Shown here one piece after another: positions 26,680 through 35,540 of a stretch of 64,000 nucleotides of DNA (position 1 is the first letter of the stretch; each line of letters starts with the position of its first letter). Position numbers and translations under genes: made by a program. The notes under the pieces were generated by a model, which worked only from the letters and a program-made list of their open reading frames with translations, did not search any database and was not told the DNA's origin. The stretch is from Streptomyces sp. DT2A-34 (lineage in GTDB: Bacteria > Actinomycetota > Actinomycetes > Streptomycetales > Streptomycetaceae), in contig NZ_JASTWJ010000001.1 in the NCBI RefSeq assembly GCF_030499515.1, positions 5,498,001-5,562,000 on the forward strand, given 5' to 3'.

Positions 26680-27502
26680 GGGTGTAATCCTGCGCCAACG
26701 CCTCGATCAAGGCTAGGGACTTCTCCGGCGAGAGCGCGGAGGCTGTGAGGAACTCGAAGGTAAGCCTCAGGCGGGCGACGGTGGCCGGGTCGTCCTCCAG
26801 CCGTCCGGTGTTGGGTCCTTCGAAGTAGACCAGTGGAGGGGCGTCCTCGAAGTCCATCAGCTTCAGCGAGCCGTCCATTGCCTTGTGCGCTCCCGCGCTG
26901 AAGGGCAGCACCTGCACGATGACCCGGTTCCGGCGGATCAGGCCCGCGATGTGGCGCAGCGCCTCCGCCATGACCGCCCGGCCGCCGGTCTGCCGGCGCA
27001 ACGCCGCTTCGTCAAGCACCGTCCACAACAACGGCTTTGTTGGATGGTCGAGCAGGCGGGTCCGCTCCATCCGGCCCGCCACCCACTCGTCGATGGTCTC
27101 CTCTGGTGCGGTCGGGTCGTACGCGCGGTTCACAGCCCGTGCGTATGCGGGCGTCTGGAGCAGCCCAGGGATCAGCAGCGGCGCGTAGTGGCGGATCGCC
27201 GTGGCCAGTGCCTCCGCCTCCGCCGCCTCGGCGAACTGCTCGTGATAGCGGGACTTGGCCGACGCCTTGCAGTTCCGCTGGAAGAAATCCCCCGTCCCCA
27301 GCTCCTCGTCCAACACCTTGGCGTGTTCCGGCTGTATCCGCCGCGTACCCGCCTCCAGCTGCCCGACGAACGAGCCGCTGGCGAACAGCAGCAGTCCCAG
27401 CTTCTCCTGACTGAGCCCGGCCTTCTCACGCGCGTGCCGCAACTCGGCGCCCAGTAGTGCGCGCGGCGATGACGACGGGTCGAGGTCCTTCGGTCCTGGC
27501 AT
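26663..27502 (-). CDS. XRE-family HTH regulator with DUF5753 domain
   Basis: A 279-residue regulator of the WhiJ-like type. The N-terminal HTH (LRHAREKAGLSQEKLGLLLFASGSFVGQLEAG) is followed by the DUF5753 domain, with APLLIPGLLQTPAYARAV, WTVLDEAALRR and VIVQVLPFSAGAHKAMDG as marks. The ATG has GGGAG six bases before it. With the overlapping DUF397 gene it forms one of the many paired developmental-type modules of Streptomyces, and it is divergent from the gene at 27607. Confidence 0.88.
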   Translation of the reverse strand: MPGPKDLDPSSSPRALLGAELRHAREKAGLSQEKLGLLLFASGSFVGQLEAGTRRIQPEHAKVLDEELGTGDFFQRNCKASAKSRYHEQFAEAAEAEALATAIRHYAPLLIPGLLQTPAYARAVNRAYDPTAPEETIDEWVAGRMERTRLLDHPTKPLLWTVLDEAALRRQTGGRAVMAEALRHIAGLIRRNRVIVQVLPFSAGAHKAMDGSLKLMDFEDAPPLVYFEGPNTGRLEDDPATVARLRLTFEFLTASALSPEKSLALIEALAQDYTHEEHP

Positions 27503-27561
27503 GTGCAACTCCCGGTCCACCAGGCGACGTTGTTGGCGTGCCACGTATGGCCAGATTAGGC

Positions 27562-27581
27562 ACACAGTCGCCACGCTGTGT
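27562..27581. promoter_or_regulatory. Operator-like inverted repeat in the HTH divergent promoter
   Basis: ACACAG (27562-27567) and CTGTGT (27576-27581) face each other across eight bases between the HTH gene and its divergent neighbour. It is a plausible autoregulatory site, from position only. Confidence 0.35.
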
Positions 27582-27606
27582 TGTGAATCGCAAACTCAGC
27601 GTGGAC

Positions 27607-28011
27607 ATGGAGGCAAGTGTGCGGTCGACCGAAGAAGTCGTGGCGTCTCTGCGGGAGGCCCTCGTGGGCGCCGGTGTCGTCCTGCCGTCCCTGTGCGTGG
27701 ATCCGGTGACCGGCGCCAGTGACGAGCCGTTCCCGCTCGTCGACCTCGGGCGCTGCAATGTCCGTGTCGCAGAGAAGCTGGCCTCCGTGGTGCGCGGGGA
27801 GCGGCCCGCCGTCGGCAGTCATGCCGTGGATGTGCGGGACGGGCGTATCGGCGAGGTCAGGGGACACGTGGGCGGCAAGGTGCAGTTGCGGCCCGTCGGG
27901 GGTGGGCGGGAGTGGGACTGTCCGCCGGATGCGGTGGGGCCCGCGCCGCGGGGGGAGGTCCTGCGGGAGCAGGTGAGGTGCGTCAATCAGGAGGGGCGGT
28001 TGCCCTGTTGA
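27607..28011 (+). CDS. Hypothetical protein divergent from the HTH/DUF397 pair
   Basis: A 134-residue protein with an N-terminal acidic helix (TEEVVASLREALVGAGVVLPSL). A compact domain follows, containing VDLGRCNVRVAEKLASVVRG and ending REWDCPPDAVG...CVNQEGRLPC. Proteins like this are often found next to HTH-DUF5753/DUF397 modules in Streptomyces. No domain is recognised and no signal peptide is present. An ATG at 27607 or a GTG two codons earlier can start it. Confidence 0.6.
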   Translation: MEASVRSTEEVVASLREALVGAGVVLPSLCVDPVTGASDEPFPLVDLGRCNVRVAEKLASVVRGERPAVGSHAVDVRDGRIGEVRGHVGGKVQLRPVGGGREWDCPPDAVGPAPRGEVLREQVRCVNQEGRLPC

Positions 28012-28081
28012 GGGCGCTCTCGGGTGGAGGGCCGGCCGACACCCTCCACCCGTTCCTCGAGAGGTGGGTGCCGCCTGCGGT

Positions 28082-28873
28082 TCAGCCGAGCTTGGCCGCC
28101 TGGGCCTCGATCACGGCGGTGGGCTGCTCGAACGTGTCGCCCCGGGTGACCGCCGCGATGTTGAAGGACGAGAAGCCCGCGAGCGTGGTGCCCTGCTTGA
28201 AGACGACGACCTTGGTCTCGGCGGGGGTGCCGTCCTGCTTCGTCGCCACCGTCCAGGCGACGGCGTCCTCGCCGGCCGAGAGCTTCTCCTCGCTGACCTT
28301 GGTGACCTGCTGCTTCTCCCCGTCGATCGTCATGGAGAAGCCCCCGGCGCACTTCTTGCCGGCCTCCCGCAGCGCGGCGAGGGCCTGCTCGGCGCCGTCG
28401 GCCTCGTAGGACCAGAGGGACGTCATCGTCTTGGTGATGTCGAGCGTGGCGAGGGTCGCGGCCTCGGCCTCCTCCTCCGTCATCTTCGCGAGTTCCTCCA
28501 CCGACGGCATCTCCTGCTCGGCAGCGTCGGGCTCCTGGACCACGAGCCGCTGTACGCTCGCCGCCGGCTTGCCCGCGGGCAGGGCCGACAGCACCTGGCC
28601 GACGGCCTCGCACTCGGCCTTGTCGACGGAGACGGCACCGGGCTCGAAGACGTCCTCCTTCCCCGGCACCGTGATCTCGTGGCCCTTCACATCGCCCTTG
28701 GCGACCACGAGCTTCTCCAGCTCGGCGGCGGTGAGCGCCTTCGCCACCGGCCGCTCGGACTTGGTGCCGCCCTTCGCCTCGCCCTCCTCACCGCCACCGC
28801 AGGCGGTGACCAGCAGCGCGAGGGAGACCGCGGAGGCGGTCAGGACGGTACGACGAATGGCAGTGGCCGACAT
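28082..28873 (-). CDS. Putative lipoprotein
   Basis: A 263-residue secreted lipoprotein. The signal peptide IRRTVLTASAVSLALLVTAC ends in the lipobox LVTAC. A Gly/Glu-rich linker leads to a globular domain with repeated 'VxTGDxxxxxxVVVF'-like strands and a Cys before the middle (KAECEAVGQVL) and another at KCAGGFSM. This resembles the LppX/LprG-like or sensor-domain lipoproteins of actinobacteria, but no family can be fixed. Confidence 0.7.
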   Translation of the reverse strand: MSATAIRRTVLTASAVSLALLVTACGGGEEGEAKGGTKSERPVAKALTAAELEKLVVAKGDVKGHEITVPGKEDVFEPGAVSVDKAECEAVGQVLSALPAGKPAASVQRLVVQEPDAAEQEMPSVEELAKMTEEEAEAATLATLDITKTMTSLWSYEADGAEQALAALREAGKKCAGGFSMTIDGEKQQVTKVSEEKLSAGEDAVAWTVATKQDGTPAETKVVVFKQGTTLAGFSSFNIAAVTRGDTFEQPTAVIEAQAAKLG

Positions 28874-29010
28874 GGTGCTTCTCCTGTGCTCAACGCCCTG
28901 CGCCCGGTTGCGGCGCAGGATTCACGGAGGCAAGACCAGCGTGACCGGGGGAGGGTTGTGCACGACGTACGGGGTTTCTGTGATCAGCAGGTTCGGCAGG
29001 TGAGGGAGGT

Positions 29011-29853
29011 TCAGGAGGTCTTCGACAGGGCCGTCAGGCGGTCGTACTGGTCCCGGCTGAGGCGCACGTCGTCCGCCCCGAGGTTCTCCTCCAGGTGTGT
29101 GACGCTCGTCGTCCCCGGGATCGGGAGGATCACCGGGGAGTGGGCGAGGAGCCAGGCCAGCACGGTCTGCGTCGGAGTCGCGTCGAGTTCCTTCGCCACC
29201 GCGGCGATCTCCGACCTGGCCCCCGAGGTCCCCGCCGCCACCGGCCGCCACGGCAGGAACGCGACGCCCGCCGCCTCGCAGGCCTTCAGTACGGGTTCGT
29301 GCTCGCGGTCGAGGAGGTTGTAGCGGTTCTGGACGCTCGCGATGTCGACGACGGTCCGGGCCTCGGCGAGCTCGGCGGCCGTGACCTCGGACAGGCCGAT
29401 ATGGCCCACCTTGCCCTCGTCGCGCAGGTCGCGGAGGGCGCCGAGCTGGTCGGGGAGGGGTACGGCCGGGTCGAGGCGGTGGAGTTGGAGCAGTTCGATG
29501 CGGTCGAGGCGGAGGCGGCGCAGGGCCTCGTCGACCTGGGCGCGGAGGTCGGCGGGTTCGCCCGCGTGCCGCCAGCCCTCGCCGGACGTGGTCCGGCGGA
29601 TACCGACCTTCGTGGCGATCAGGACGTCGGCGGGGTACGGGTGCAGCGCCTCGGCCAGCAGATCCTCGTTCGCTCCCCAGCCGTACATGTGCGCCGTGTC
29701 GATCAGTGTGACGCCCAGTTCGACGGCGCGCCGGGCGACCGCGAGGCAGGCGGCGCGGGCCTCGGCGGTGTCCGGCCGTAGGTGCATCGCGCCGAATCCG
29801 AGTCGCCGTACTTGCAGGTCGCCGCCGATGCGGAATGTCGTCGGAGCCGTCAT
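29011..29853 (-). CDS. Aldo/keto reductase
   Basis: A 280-residue NADPH-dependent oxidoreductase with a TIM-barrel fold. The catalytic tetrad is in place: Asp and Tyr in LIDTAHMYGWGANE, Lys in VLIATKVG, and His in ELLQLHRLDP. The C-terminal cofactor loop is SPVILPIPGTTSVTHLEEN. The active site is normal; the substrate is not predictable. Confidence 0.88.
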   Translation of the reverse strand: MTAPTTFRIGGDLQVRRLGFGAMHLRPDTAEARAACLAVARRAVELGVTLIDTAHMYGWGANEDLLAEALHPYPADVLIATKVGIRRTTSGEGWRHAGEPADLRAQVDEALRRLRLDRIELLQLHRLDPAVPLPDQLGALRDLRDEGKVGHIGLSEVTAAELAEARTVVDIASVQNRYNLLDREHEPVLKACEAAGVAFLPWRPVAAGTSGARSEIAAVAKELDATPTQTVLAWLLAHSPVILPIPGTTSVTHLEENLGADDVRLSRDQYDRLTALSKTS

Positions 29854-29933
29854 GTGGCCACGTTAACAGGGGAGTTGGCGGCATGGCTGTGCCTGAGAAG
29901 TGGCTGAGGAGGCCCGCCCCATCGGCGAAAAGG

Positions 29934-30866
29934 TCAGGTAGCCGCCGCGAGGGCGGTGCGCAGGTGGCCGCCGGTCTCCTCCAGGAGGCGGGCGGCCGTG
30001 GGCCCGTCCACATCGCCCAGCAGGATCAGGATCGCCGTCTTCACCTCGCCGCCCGCCTCGGTCAGGGCCCGCTCGATGTCGGCGTCGTCAGCGCCCGTGG
30101 CCAGCGCGACGATACGGCGGGAGCGGGCCCTCAGCTTGTCGTTGGAGGCGCGGACGTCGACCATCAGGTTCCCGTACGTCTTGCCCAGGCGGATCATCGT
30201 GATCGTCGACAGCATGTTGAGGACCAGCTTCTGGGCCGTTCCCGCCTTCAGGCGCGTCGAGCCGGTCAGCAGCTCCGGGCCCACGACGATCTCGACGCCG
30301 TGCTCGGCGGCCGCCGCCAGCGCGCTGTCCGGGTTGCAGGACAGGCCGATCGTCAACGCGCCCCGGGCACGGGCGTGTTCGACCGCGCCGATCGCGTACG
30401 GGGTGCGCCCGGAGGCCGAGATGCCGACCACCGTGTCGGTGGCCGTGAGCGCGAGGGCGTCGAGGTCGGCGCGGGCCAGCTCCTTGGAGTCCTCGGCGCC
30501 CTCGACCGAGGTGACCATCGCTGCCGGGCCGCCCGCGATGAGCCCGACGACCTGGGTGGGGTCGGTGTTGAAGGTGGGCGGGCATTCGGAGGCGTCGAGC
30601 ACGCCGAGGCGGCCGGCCGTGCCCGCGCCGGCGTAGACGAGACGGCCGCCGAGGGCCATCCGGTCGGCGATGGCATCGATGGCGGCGGCGATCTGCGGGA
30701 GGCGCGACGCGACGGCGGCGGGTACGGAAGTGTCTTCGCCGTTCATGAGGCGGGCGATGTCGAGGGTGGGGAGCTGATCGATCTCGGCGAGCTCGGGGCG
30801 GAAGGCCTCGGTGGTCAGGGAGTCCAACTCGGCGCGGAGATCACGGGCGTTGGATGCAGAGGTCAT
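29934..30866 (-). CDS. murQ: N-acetylmuramic acid 6-phosphate etherase
   Basis: Cleaves the lactyl ether of MurNAc-6-phosphate to GlcNAc-6-phosphate and lactate, feeding recycled cell wall into the NagA step. The 310-residue SIS-domain protein has RLVYAGAGTAGRLGVLDASE, GVSASGRTPYAIG-like (here VVGISASGRTPYAIGAV) and LTGSTRLKAGTAQKLVLNML, all diagnostic. It follows the RpiR regulator gene on the same strand with a 33-base gap, a likely operon. Its product links directly to nagA/nagK earlier in the window. Confidence 0.93.
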   Translation of the reverse strand: MTSASNARDLRAELDSLTTEAFRPELAEIDQLPTLDIARLMNGEDTSVPAAVASRLPQIAAAIDAIADRMALGGRLVYAGAGTAGRLGVLDASECPPTFNTDPTQVVGLIAGGPAAMVTSVEGAEDSKELARADLDALALTATDTVVGISASGRTPYAIGAVEHARARGALTIGLSCNPDSALAAAAEHGVEIVVGPELLTGSTRLKAGTAQKLVLNMLSTITMIRLGKTYGNLMVDVRASNDKLRARSRRIVALATGADDADIERALTEAGGEVKTAILILLGDVDGPTAARLLEETGGHLRTALAAAT

Positions 30867-30899
30867 GAGGGGAGCGGCTCTTTCCGGTTTCCGGTGTGT

Positions 30900-31862
30900 C
30901 TATCGACGATGCCGATGCGCCAGTGCCTCGTAAGAGGCAGCCAACGCCGGTGCCGCCGTCTCGTACGTCCGCTGAGCGACCCCCACGAACAGGCAGTCCA
31001 CCACCAGCAGCTGACTGGTCCGGGACGACATCGCCGCCGGTCGCAGCTCGCTCTCCCGCGCCGTGGACGTCGTAAGGATGTGATCGGCGTACTGGGTGAC
31101 GGGCCCGTCCGGGCGCCCCGTGATCGCGACGGTAGTCGCCCCGTGCTCGAAAGCCACCCGCAGCGGCTCGATGACATCGCCCGTCGACCCGGAATGCGTA
31201 ATGGCGATCGCCACGTCACCCGCACGGAGCTGCACGGCGTTCGTCACGGCGAGGTGCGGATCGCTGTGCGCGTGGGCTATCAGCCCTATGCGCAGGAGCT
31301 TCTGCGTGAGGTCCTGCGCGACCAGCCCGGACGCCCCGACGCCGTACACGTCGATACGGCGGGCCGTGGCGGCGGCCGACACCGCCGCTCCCAGCTGGGC
31401 CGTGTCGAGGCCGGCGGCCGTGTCGGCGAGGGTCTGCTGCTCGTCGTGGGCGAGTTTCGCCACCACGTCGGCGATGGGGTCGTCCACCGCGATGTCGGTC
31501 GTTATGGCGGGGGCGCGGCCCGACTGCTGCTGGGCGGCGAGGCCGGCGAGGGCGAGGCGCAGGTCGCGGTAGCCGGGGTAGCCGAGGAGGCGGGCGGTGC
31601 GTACGACCGTGGCCTCGCTGGTGCCGGTGAGTTCGGCGAGGCCGGTGACCGTGAGGGCCGCGCAGCCCGCCGGGTCGCCCGCGACCGCTTCGGCGACGCG
31701 CTGCATGGAGCGGGTCATCGACGGGGCGAGTGTGCGCACCTTGGCGGCGAGGGCGGCGGGGGCGGGCGGGGGGCCTCCGGGGCCCGATCCGGTTCCTCCC
31801 GACCCGGCGCCTCCTCTGCCACTGCGGCCGCCGTCGAAACTTTCCTTCACTTTCTGGGTCAC
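30900..31862 (-). CDS. RpiR/MurR-family transcriptional regulator
   Basis: A 320-residue regulator: an N-terminal HTH-6 domain (SMQRVAEAVAGDPAGCAALT, then LAELTGTSEATVVRTARLLGYPGY) and a C-terminal SIS sugar-phosphate sensor (IDVYGVGASGLVAQD, AITHSGSTGDVIEPL). Upstream of murQ it most likely senses MurNAc-6-phosphate. I use the GTG at 31862, giving VTQKVKESFD; the frame is open further but without domain sequence. A Gly/Pro-rich stretch precedes the HTH. Confidence 0.88.
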   Translation of the reverse strand: MTQKVKESFDGGRSGRGGAGSGGTGSGPGGPPPAPAALAAKVRTLAPSMTRSMQRVAEAVAGDPAGCAALTVTGLAELTGTSEATVVRTARLLGYPGYRDLRLALAGLAAQQQSGRAPAITTDIAVDDPIADVVAKLAHDEQQTLADTAAGLDTAQLGAAVSAAATARRIDVYGVGASGLVAQDLTQKLLRIGLIAHAHSDPHLAVTNAVQLRAGDVAIAITHSGSTGDVIEPLRVAFEHGATTVAITGRPDGPVTQYADHILTTSTARESELRPAAMSSRTSQLLVVDCLFVGVAQRTYETAAPALAASYEALAHRHRR

Positions 31863-31866
31863 GTGT

Positions 31867-31879
31867 GAAAGATATTTTC
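31867..31879. promoter_or_regulatory. GAAA-N5-TTTC palindrome at the RpiR promoter
   Basis: GAAAGATATTTTC lies a few bases upstream of the rpiR-type start, between two divergent genes. GAAA/TTTC half-sites are usual for RpiR/MurR repressors, so autoregulation is plausible. Confidence 0.4.
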
Positions 31880-31917
31880 GGCTCGGCGTCTCGGTCAAGA
31901 GTGCGCACAATAGGTCC

Positions 31918-32304
31918 ATGGAACCCATCAGTCCGCTGGAGCAGGCGCTGCACGCCGCCCGCGCCCTCGTGCTCGCCGACCTGGTCGCGGGCAGGGTCGC
32001 CGAGGCGGACGTCGTGTCGTTGGTCGAGGAGTCGGTCGTACAGCGGCGCTGGTGGGTGGAGCAGTGGCCGGAGGGCGCGGCGTATGTGGCGGGGCTGGTC
32101 GCCCAGGACGTACAGGACGCGCTGCTGGAGCGGCACGGGCGCTGGCCGCTGTGCCCGGTGTGCGGCACCGGTGACCCGCATGCGCTGGACGTCGAGCCGG
32201 AGTTGGGGCCCGATCCGCACTGGGTGTGCCACCAGGCGGGGGTGAAGGTCGCGGCGGTCGGAGCGCTGGGGTTGGCCGGCCCCGGCGGGGTGCCGTCCTC
32301 GTGA
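31918..32304 (+). CDS. Small hypothetical protein with zinc-ribbon-like Cys/His
   Basis: A 128-residue protein with helical N-terminus (ALHAARALVLADLVAGRVAE). Two possible metal ligand pairs are present, CPVCG and WVCHQ. No catalytic motif is seen. Fourteen bases separate it from the DUF4031 gene on the same strand, so the two are probably co-transcribed. Divergent from the RpiR gene. Confidence 0.6.
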   Translation: MEPISPLEQALHAARALVLADLVAGRVAEADVVSLVEESVVQRRWWVEQWPEGAAYVAGLVAQDVQDALLERHGRWPLCPVCGTGDPHALDVEPELGPDPHWVCHQAGVKVAAVGALGLAGPGGVPSS

Positions 32305-32317
32305 GGCGCGTGACGCC

Positions 32318-32587
32318 GTGACGATCTATATAGACCCGCCGACCTGGCCGGGGCACGGGCGGATGTGGTCGCACCTCGTGAGCGACGTGTCGTACGACGA
32401 ACTGCACGCCTTCGCCGAGGAGTTGGGCGTGCCGCGGCGCGCCTTCGAGCGGGATCACTACGACATCCCCTCGCATCGGTACGCCGATGTGGTGCGCGCG
32501 GGTGCCGTGGAGGTCAGCAGTCGTGAGGTGGTGCGGTTGCTGACGGCGGCGGGGTTGCGGAGGCCGAAGGGGCGGGCGATCGGCTAG
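32318..32587 (+). CDS. DUF4031 protein
   Basis: An 89-residue protein matching DUF4031: IYIDPPTWPGHGRMWSHLVS at the start, LHAFAEELGVPRRAFERDHYD in the middle, and a basic tail RRPKGRAIG. The family has no proven function. It sits just after the Cys/His protein gene. Confidence 0.8.
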   Translation: MTIYIDPPTWPGHGRMWSHLVSDVSYDELHAFAEELGVPRRAFERDHYDIPSHRYADVVRAGAVEVSSREVVRLLTAAGLRRPKGRAIG

Positions 32588-32619
32588 CGCCCCCTCGGCC
32601 TCGGCTGCGGCGCTCCCGG

Positions 32620-33093
32620 CTAGGCGAACTGGCCGGGCTGGTAGCTGCCCGCGGGCTGCTGGATGAGGACGTTCATCCGGTTGAAGGCGTTGATGAGGGC
32701 GATCAGGGCCACGAGGGCGGCGAGCTGCTCCTCGTCGTAGTGCTTGGCGGCGTTCTCCCAGGCCTCGTCCGAGACCCCGCCGGCCGCGTCCGCGATGCGG
32801 GTGCCCTGCTCCGTCAGCTCCAGGGCGGCGCGCTCGGCCTCGGTGAAGACGGTGGCCTCCCGCCACGCGGCGACCAGGTTGAGGCGCAGCCAGTCCTCAC
32901 CGGCGGCGACGGCGTCCTTGCTGTGCATGTCGGTGCAGAAGCCGCAGCCGTTGATCTGGCTGGCGCGGAGCGTCACCAGGTGCTGGGTCGCGAGGGGAAG
33001 CGGCGAGTCCTGCACCACCTTCCCCGCCGAGACGATGTGCTTCACGAACTTGCCCATGGTCGGAATCTCGAAGGCGTTCAGACGGGCGCTCAT
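32620..33093 (-). CDS. AhpD/carboxymuconolactone decarboxylase-family protein
   Basis: A 157-residue helical protein with the redox motif CGFCTDMHS, the CxxCxxxH signature of AhpD-like alkylhydroperoxidases. It is expected to reduce peroxides with a thiol partner. The C-terminal AALVALIALINAFNRMNV is typical. The ATG has GAGGAG six bases upstream. Its location beside an F420/FMN-type oxidoreductase suggests a redox-stress role, by context. Confidence 0.88.
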   Translation of the reverse strand: MSARLNAFEIPTMGKFVKHIVSAGKVVQDSPLPLATQHLVTLRASQINGCGFCTDMHSKDAVAAGEDWLRLNLVAAWREATVFTEAERAALELTEQGTRIADAAGGVSDEAWENAAKHYDEEQLAALVALIALINAFNRMNVLIQQPAGSYQPGQFA

Positions 33094-33177
33094 AGCCAAC
33101 TCCTCTGCCGTTTCGGTGGTTACACAGCCATGACGGAACGGCGAGGCGCGATGTGACGTGAGCGAATGTGGCGTGGG

Positions 33178-33612
33178 TCACCCCTTGCTGTGCTCACCGT
33201 GCTCGGCTCGTCGCATGGGGTACCAGATGTCTCCGGTCGGCTGAGGTGGGTCGGACAGGTTCCAGCTCCACGAGAGCGTCGGCGTGATGCGCAGATAGTG
33301 ACCGGGACCCACCATGCCGACCCGCTCCACGGGGCCGTCCGCGACGCCGTACACCCGGACGCCACGGGCGACGAAGGGCTCGATGGAGAGCAGGTCGTCC
33401 ACGACGAAGGCCACCTTGTCGCGGCCGTGCGCGACATTGCGGAACTTACGGGTGCCGAGCACCTCCGCGCCGGGGCCGCCGACCCAGAAGTGGTTCCCGT
33501 CGAACTCCAGGGCCACCGGGACCACGTCGGGCTGCTCGTCCGCGCAGAGGCTGGCGAGGCGGGCGAGCGGGTTCGTGGTGAGGTAGGCGATCTCCTCGTC
33601 GGTGAACGACAT
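33178..33612 (-). CDS. PPOX-class (split-barrel) F420- or FMN-binding oxidoreductase
   Basis: A 144-residue protein of the pyridoxamine-phosphate-oxidase-like fold. The start EEIAYLTTNPLARLASLCAD, the strand VPVALEFDGNHFWVGG and the C-terminal HYLRITPTLSWSWNL are typical of the actinobacterial PPOX F420-dependent group. It is probably cytosolic and dimeric. The cofactor (F420 or FMN) cannot be decided. Confidence 0.85.
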   Translation of the reverse strand: MSFTDEEIAYLTTNPLARLASLCADEQPDVVPVALEFDGNHFWVGGPGAEVLGTRKFRNVAHGRDKVAFVVDDLLSIEPFVARGVRVYGVADGPVERVGMVGPGHYLRITPTLSWSWNLSDPPQPTGDIWYPMRRAEHGEHSKG

Positions 33613-33674
33613 GGCGGCTCCCTACGGCGTTCCCTACGGCGGTGAGGGTCGGCTCGCCCCTCACTCCCCCCAGG

Positions 33675-34802
33675 CTAGGCCGCCTGCCGCCGTCCCCTGC
33701 GGACGTAGAGCTGGAGCGTCCCGTCCATGTCGTGGCCCTCCTGCCCCTCCCGTGCCGCCCGCTCCTCCTCGGCCGTCGCCCGTACATACCCGGCACGGGT
33801 GGCCACGCCCTGCGACGGGAGGTTGTCGGCTTCGACGGTGGCGCGGAGGAGTCGTACGTCGTCCCTGGCCAGGGCCCACTCGGACAGGGCGTCCAGGGCT
33901 TCGCTCGCGTAGCCGCGGCCGCGGGCGCCCTCCACGAGGTCGTAGCCGACCTCCGCCCGGCCCTCCTCGTCGGGGGCGCCGTGGAAGCCCATGCCGCCGA
34001 CCGCGAGGTCGTCCTCCTTGCGGACGAGGACGAACAGGCCGAACTCGGGACGGTGCACGCCCGCCTCGTAGGCCTTCAGCGTCACCCCGGCCGCCTCCCT
34101 CGTCCCCTCGAAGGGGCCGCCCACGACCCAGGTGAACCCGCCGTCGCCGCCCGCGCTCAGGTCGGCGGCGGCCGCGGGGGTGACGCCTTGCAGGGTGAGG
34201 CGGTCGGTGGGGAGGACGAGGTTGTTGTGCCAGCGCCACTCGGTGACCGGGGCGCGGCCGGGCAGGTCGCCGCGGCCGGTGGCCCACAGCAGGGTGCGCC
34301 AGTGGTCGGAGCCGGGCTGGACGTGCGGGAAGATCCGGGTGAGGACGAACTCGGGTAGTTCGGCGGGCGGTTCGTACGGCAGGCCCAGGCCCTCGGCGAT
34401 GTCGTGCGTGTGGAGGAGGACCTCCGCGATGCCCATCGCGGCGAAGCCCTCGCGGTTCGCGCTGCGGAAGGGGTACGGGTGGAAGGCGCGGACCTCGGGG
34501 GGTGTGGTGCGGATGGTGGCGGCGAAGAGGGCGCCGGTCGTCTCGATGACCTGGACCAGGCCGTGGTTGTCGGTGCCGTCGTCGAGGGTGATCTCGAAGG
34601 GGATGTAGTCGTCCTGGGCGCGGCCCGCCAACTGGCCCGCGTACGCGATGAGATCCTCGGCGATGTGGAACGCCGTCTTGTGGCAGTCCCACTCCAGCCG
34701 TCCGGCACCGACGGCCGTCCAGTCCCGGTCCGCCGCCGTTCGCAGCAGTGCCCCGCAGCTCGCCACGGCCTGTCGTACGCGTTCCCCGCTGATGTCTCGC
34801 AT
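33675..34802 (-). CDS. DinB/MDMPI-like domain fused to GNAT acetyltransferase
   Basis: A 375-residue two-domain protein. Residues 1 to about 200 are a DinB/maleylpyruvate-isomerase-like helical bundle (LEWDCHKTAFHIAEDLIAY, MGIAEVLLHTHDIAEGLGL) with histidines placed as in metal-binding members. The rest is a GNAT domain with VEGARGRGYASEALDAL and a late DNLPSQGVATRAGYV. The two parts may act on one substrate, for example a mycothiol-linked metabolite, but this is inference. It lies 28 bases before the HD-domain gene in the transcription sense reversed. Confidence 0.8.
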   Translation of the reverse strand: MRDISGERVRQAVASCGALLRTAADRDWTAVGAGRLEWDCHKTAFHIAEDLIAYAGQLAGRAQDDYIPFEITLDDGTDNHGLVQVIETTGALFAATIRTTPPEVRAFHPYPFRSANREGFAAMGIAEVLLHTHDIAEGLGLPYEPPAELPEFVLTRIFPHVQPGSDHWRTLLWATGRGDLPGRAPVTEWRWHNNLVLPTDRLTLQGVTPAAAADLSAGGDGGFTWVVGGPFEGTREAAGVTLKAYEAGVHRPEFGLFVLVRKEDDLAVGGMGFHGAPDEEGRAEVGYDLVEGARGRGYASEALDALSEWALARDDVRLLRATVEADNLPSQGVATRAGYVRATAEEERAAREGQEGHDMDGTLQLYVRRGRRQAA

Positions 34803-34829
34803 GCCGTGCAGGCTACGGCGGCGGGTTGG

Positions 34830-35474
34830 TCAGAGCGACAGCATTTCCAGCTCGGAGGAGAGGTTGTAGCGGGCGGTGGCCTCCCACTTCTCCTTGCCGT
34901 ACGGCGTGCTGAACAGGTCTGGCAGAGCGAGGAGTTGGCGCAGGATCGCGGCGCGGCCCTCGCGGAAGGCGTCGTTCGGGACGAAGTGGTACTCCTCGCG
35001 GACGGCGGCCGTGTAGGCGGCGTACCCGGAGGGCGGGGCGGCGAGGATCGCGAGGTCCGCGTCGCAGAGGACCTGGCCGTCGCGGTCGTCCGGTGCCGGG
35101 GCGTGGGTGGTGGTGAGGCGGACCAGGCGGGCCACCTCGGCGGTCCGCTCCGCGGGGACGCCGGCTTCCGGGAGGGCGCGTTCGGCGAGGCGGGCGGAGC
35201 GCTCCTCGTTCTCCGAGCGGTCGGGGAGGTACACGGCGTCGTGGAACCAGGCGGCGAGGCGCACGACGTCCGGGTCGTCGGCGTGGTCGGCCAGCTCGTC
35301 GATGTGGTCGAGGACCGCGGTGAGGTGGGTGAGCGTGTGGTAGTGGCGCTGCGGTTCCTGCCAGCGGGTGAGGAGGTTGTCGGCGTACGGGGTCGGGTCG
35401 GGGGTGGTGGCGGGGGCGCGGGTTGCGTCGAGGGCTCGGGCGAAGCGGGCGCGGAGGGTGTCGAGATCGGCCAT
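34830..35474 (-). CDS. HD-superfamily metal-dependent phosphohydrolase-like protein
   Basis: A 214-residue protein of the 'predicted metal-dependent HD superfamily' group. RHYHTLTHLTAVLDHIDELA gives the first histidines, AAWFHDAVY the HD pair and VLCDADLAILAAPP the later Asp. FVPNDAFREGRAAILRQLLA and the terminal ATARYNLSSELEML are typical. The substrate is unknown. I start at the ATG giving MADLDTLRARF; the longer open frame upstream is not family sequence. Confidence 0.85.
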   Translation of the reverse strand: MADLDTLRARFARALDATRAPATTPDPTPYADNLLTRWQEPQRHYHTLTHLTAVLDHIDELADHADDPDVVRLAAWFHDAVYLPDRSENEERSARLAERALPEAGVPAERTAEVARLVRLTTTHAPAPDDRDGQVLCDADLAILAAPPSGYAAYTAAVREEYHFVPNDAFREGRAAILRQLLALPDLFSTPYGKEKWEATARYNLSSELEMLSL

Positions 35475-35540
35475 GGCGTCATTGTGGCGGGTGTGTCGGC
35501 GATCTCCCGGGCGCGTGCCCGGCCGCCTGGCGTGGAGGAC

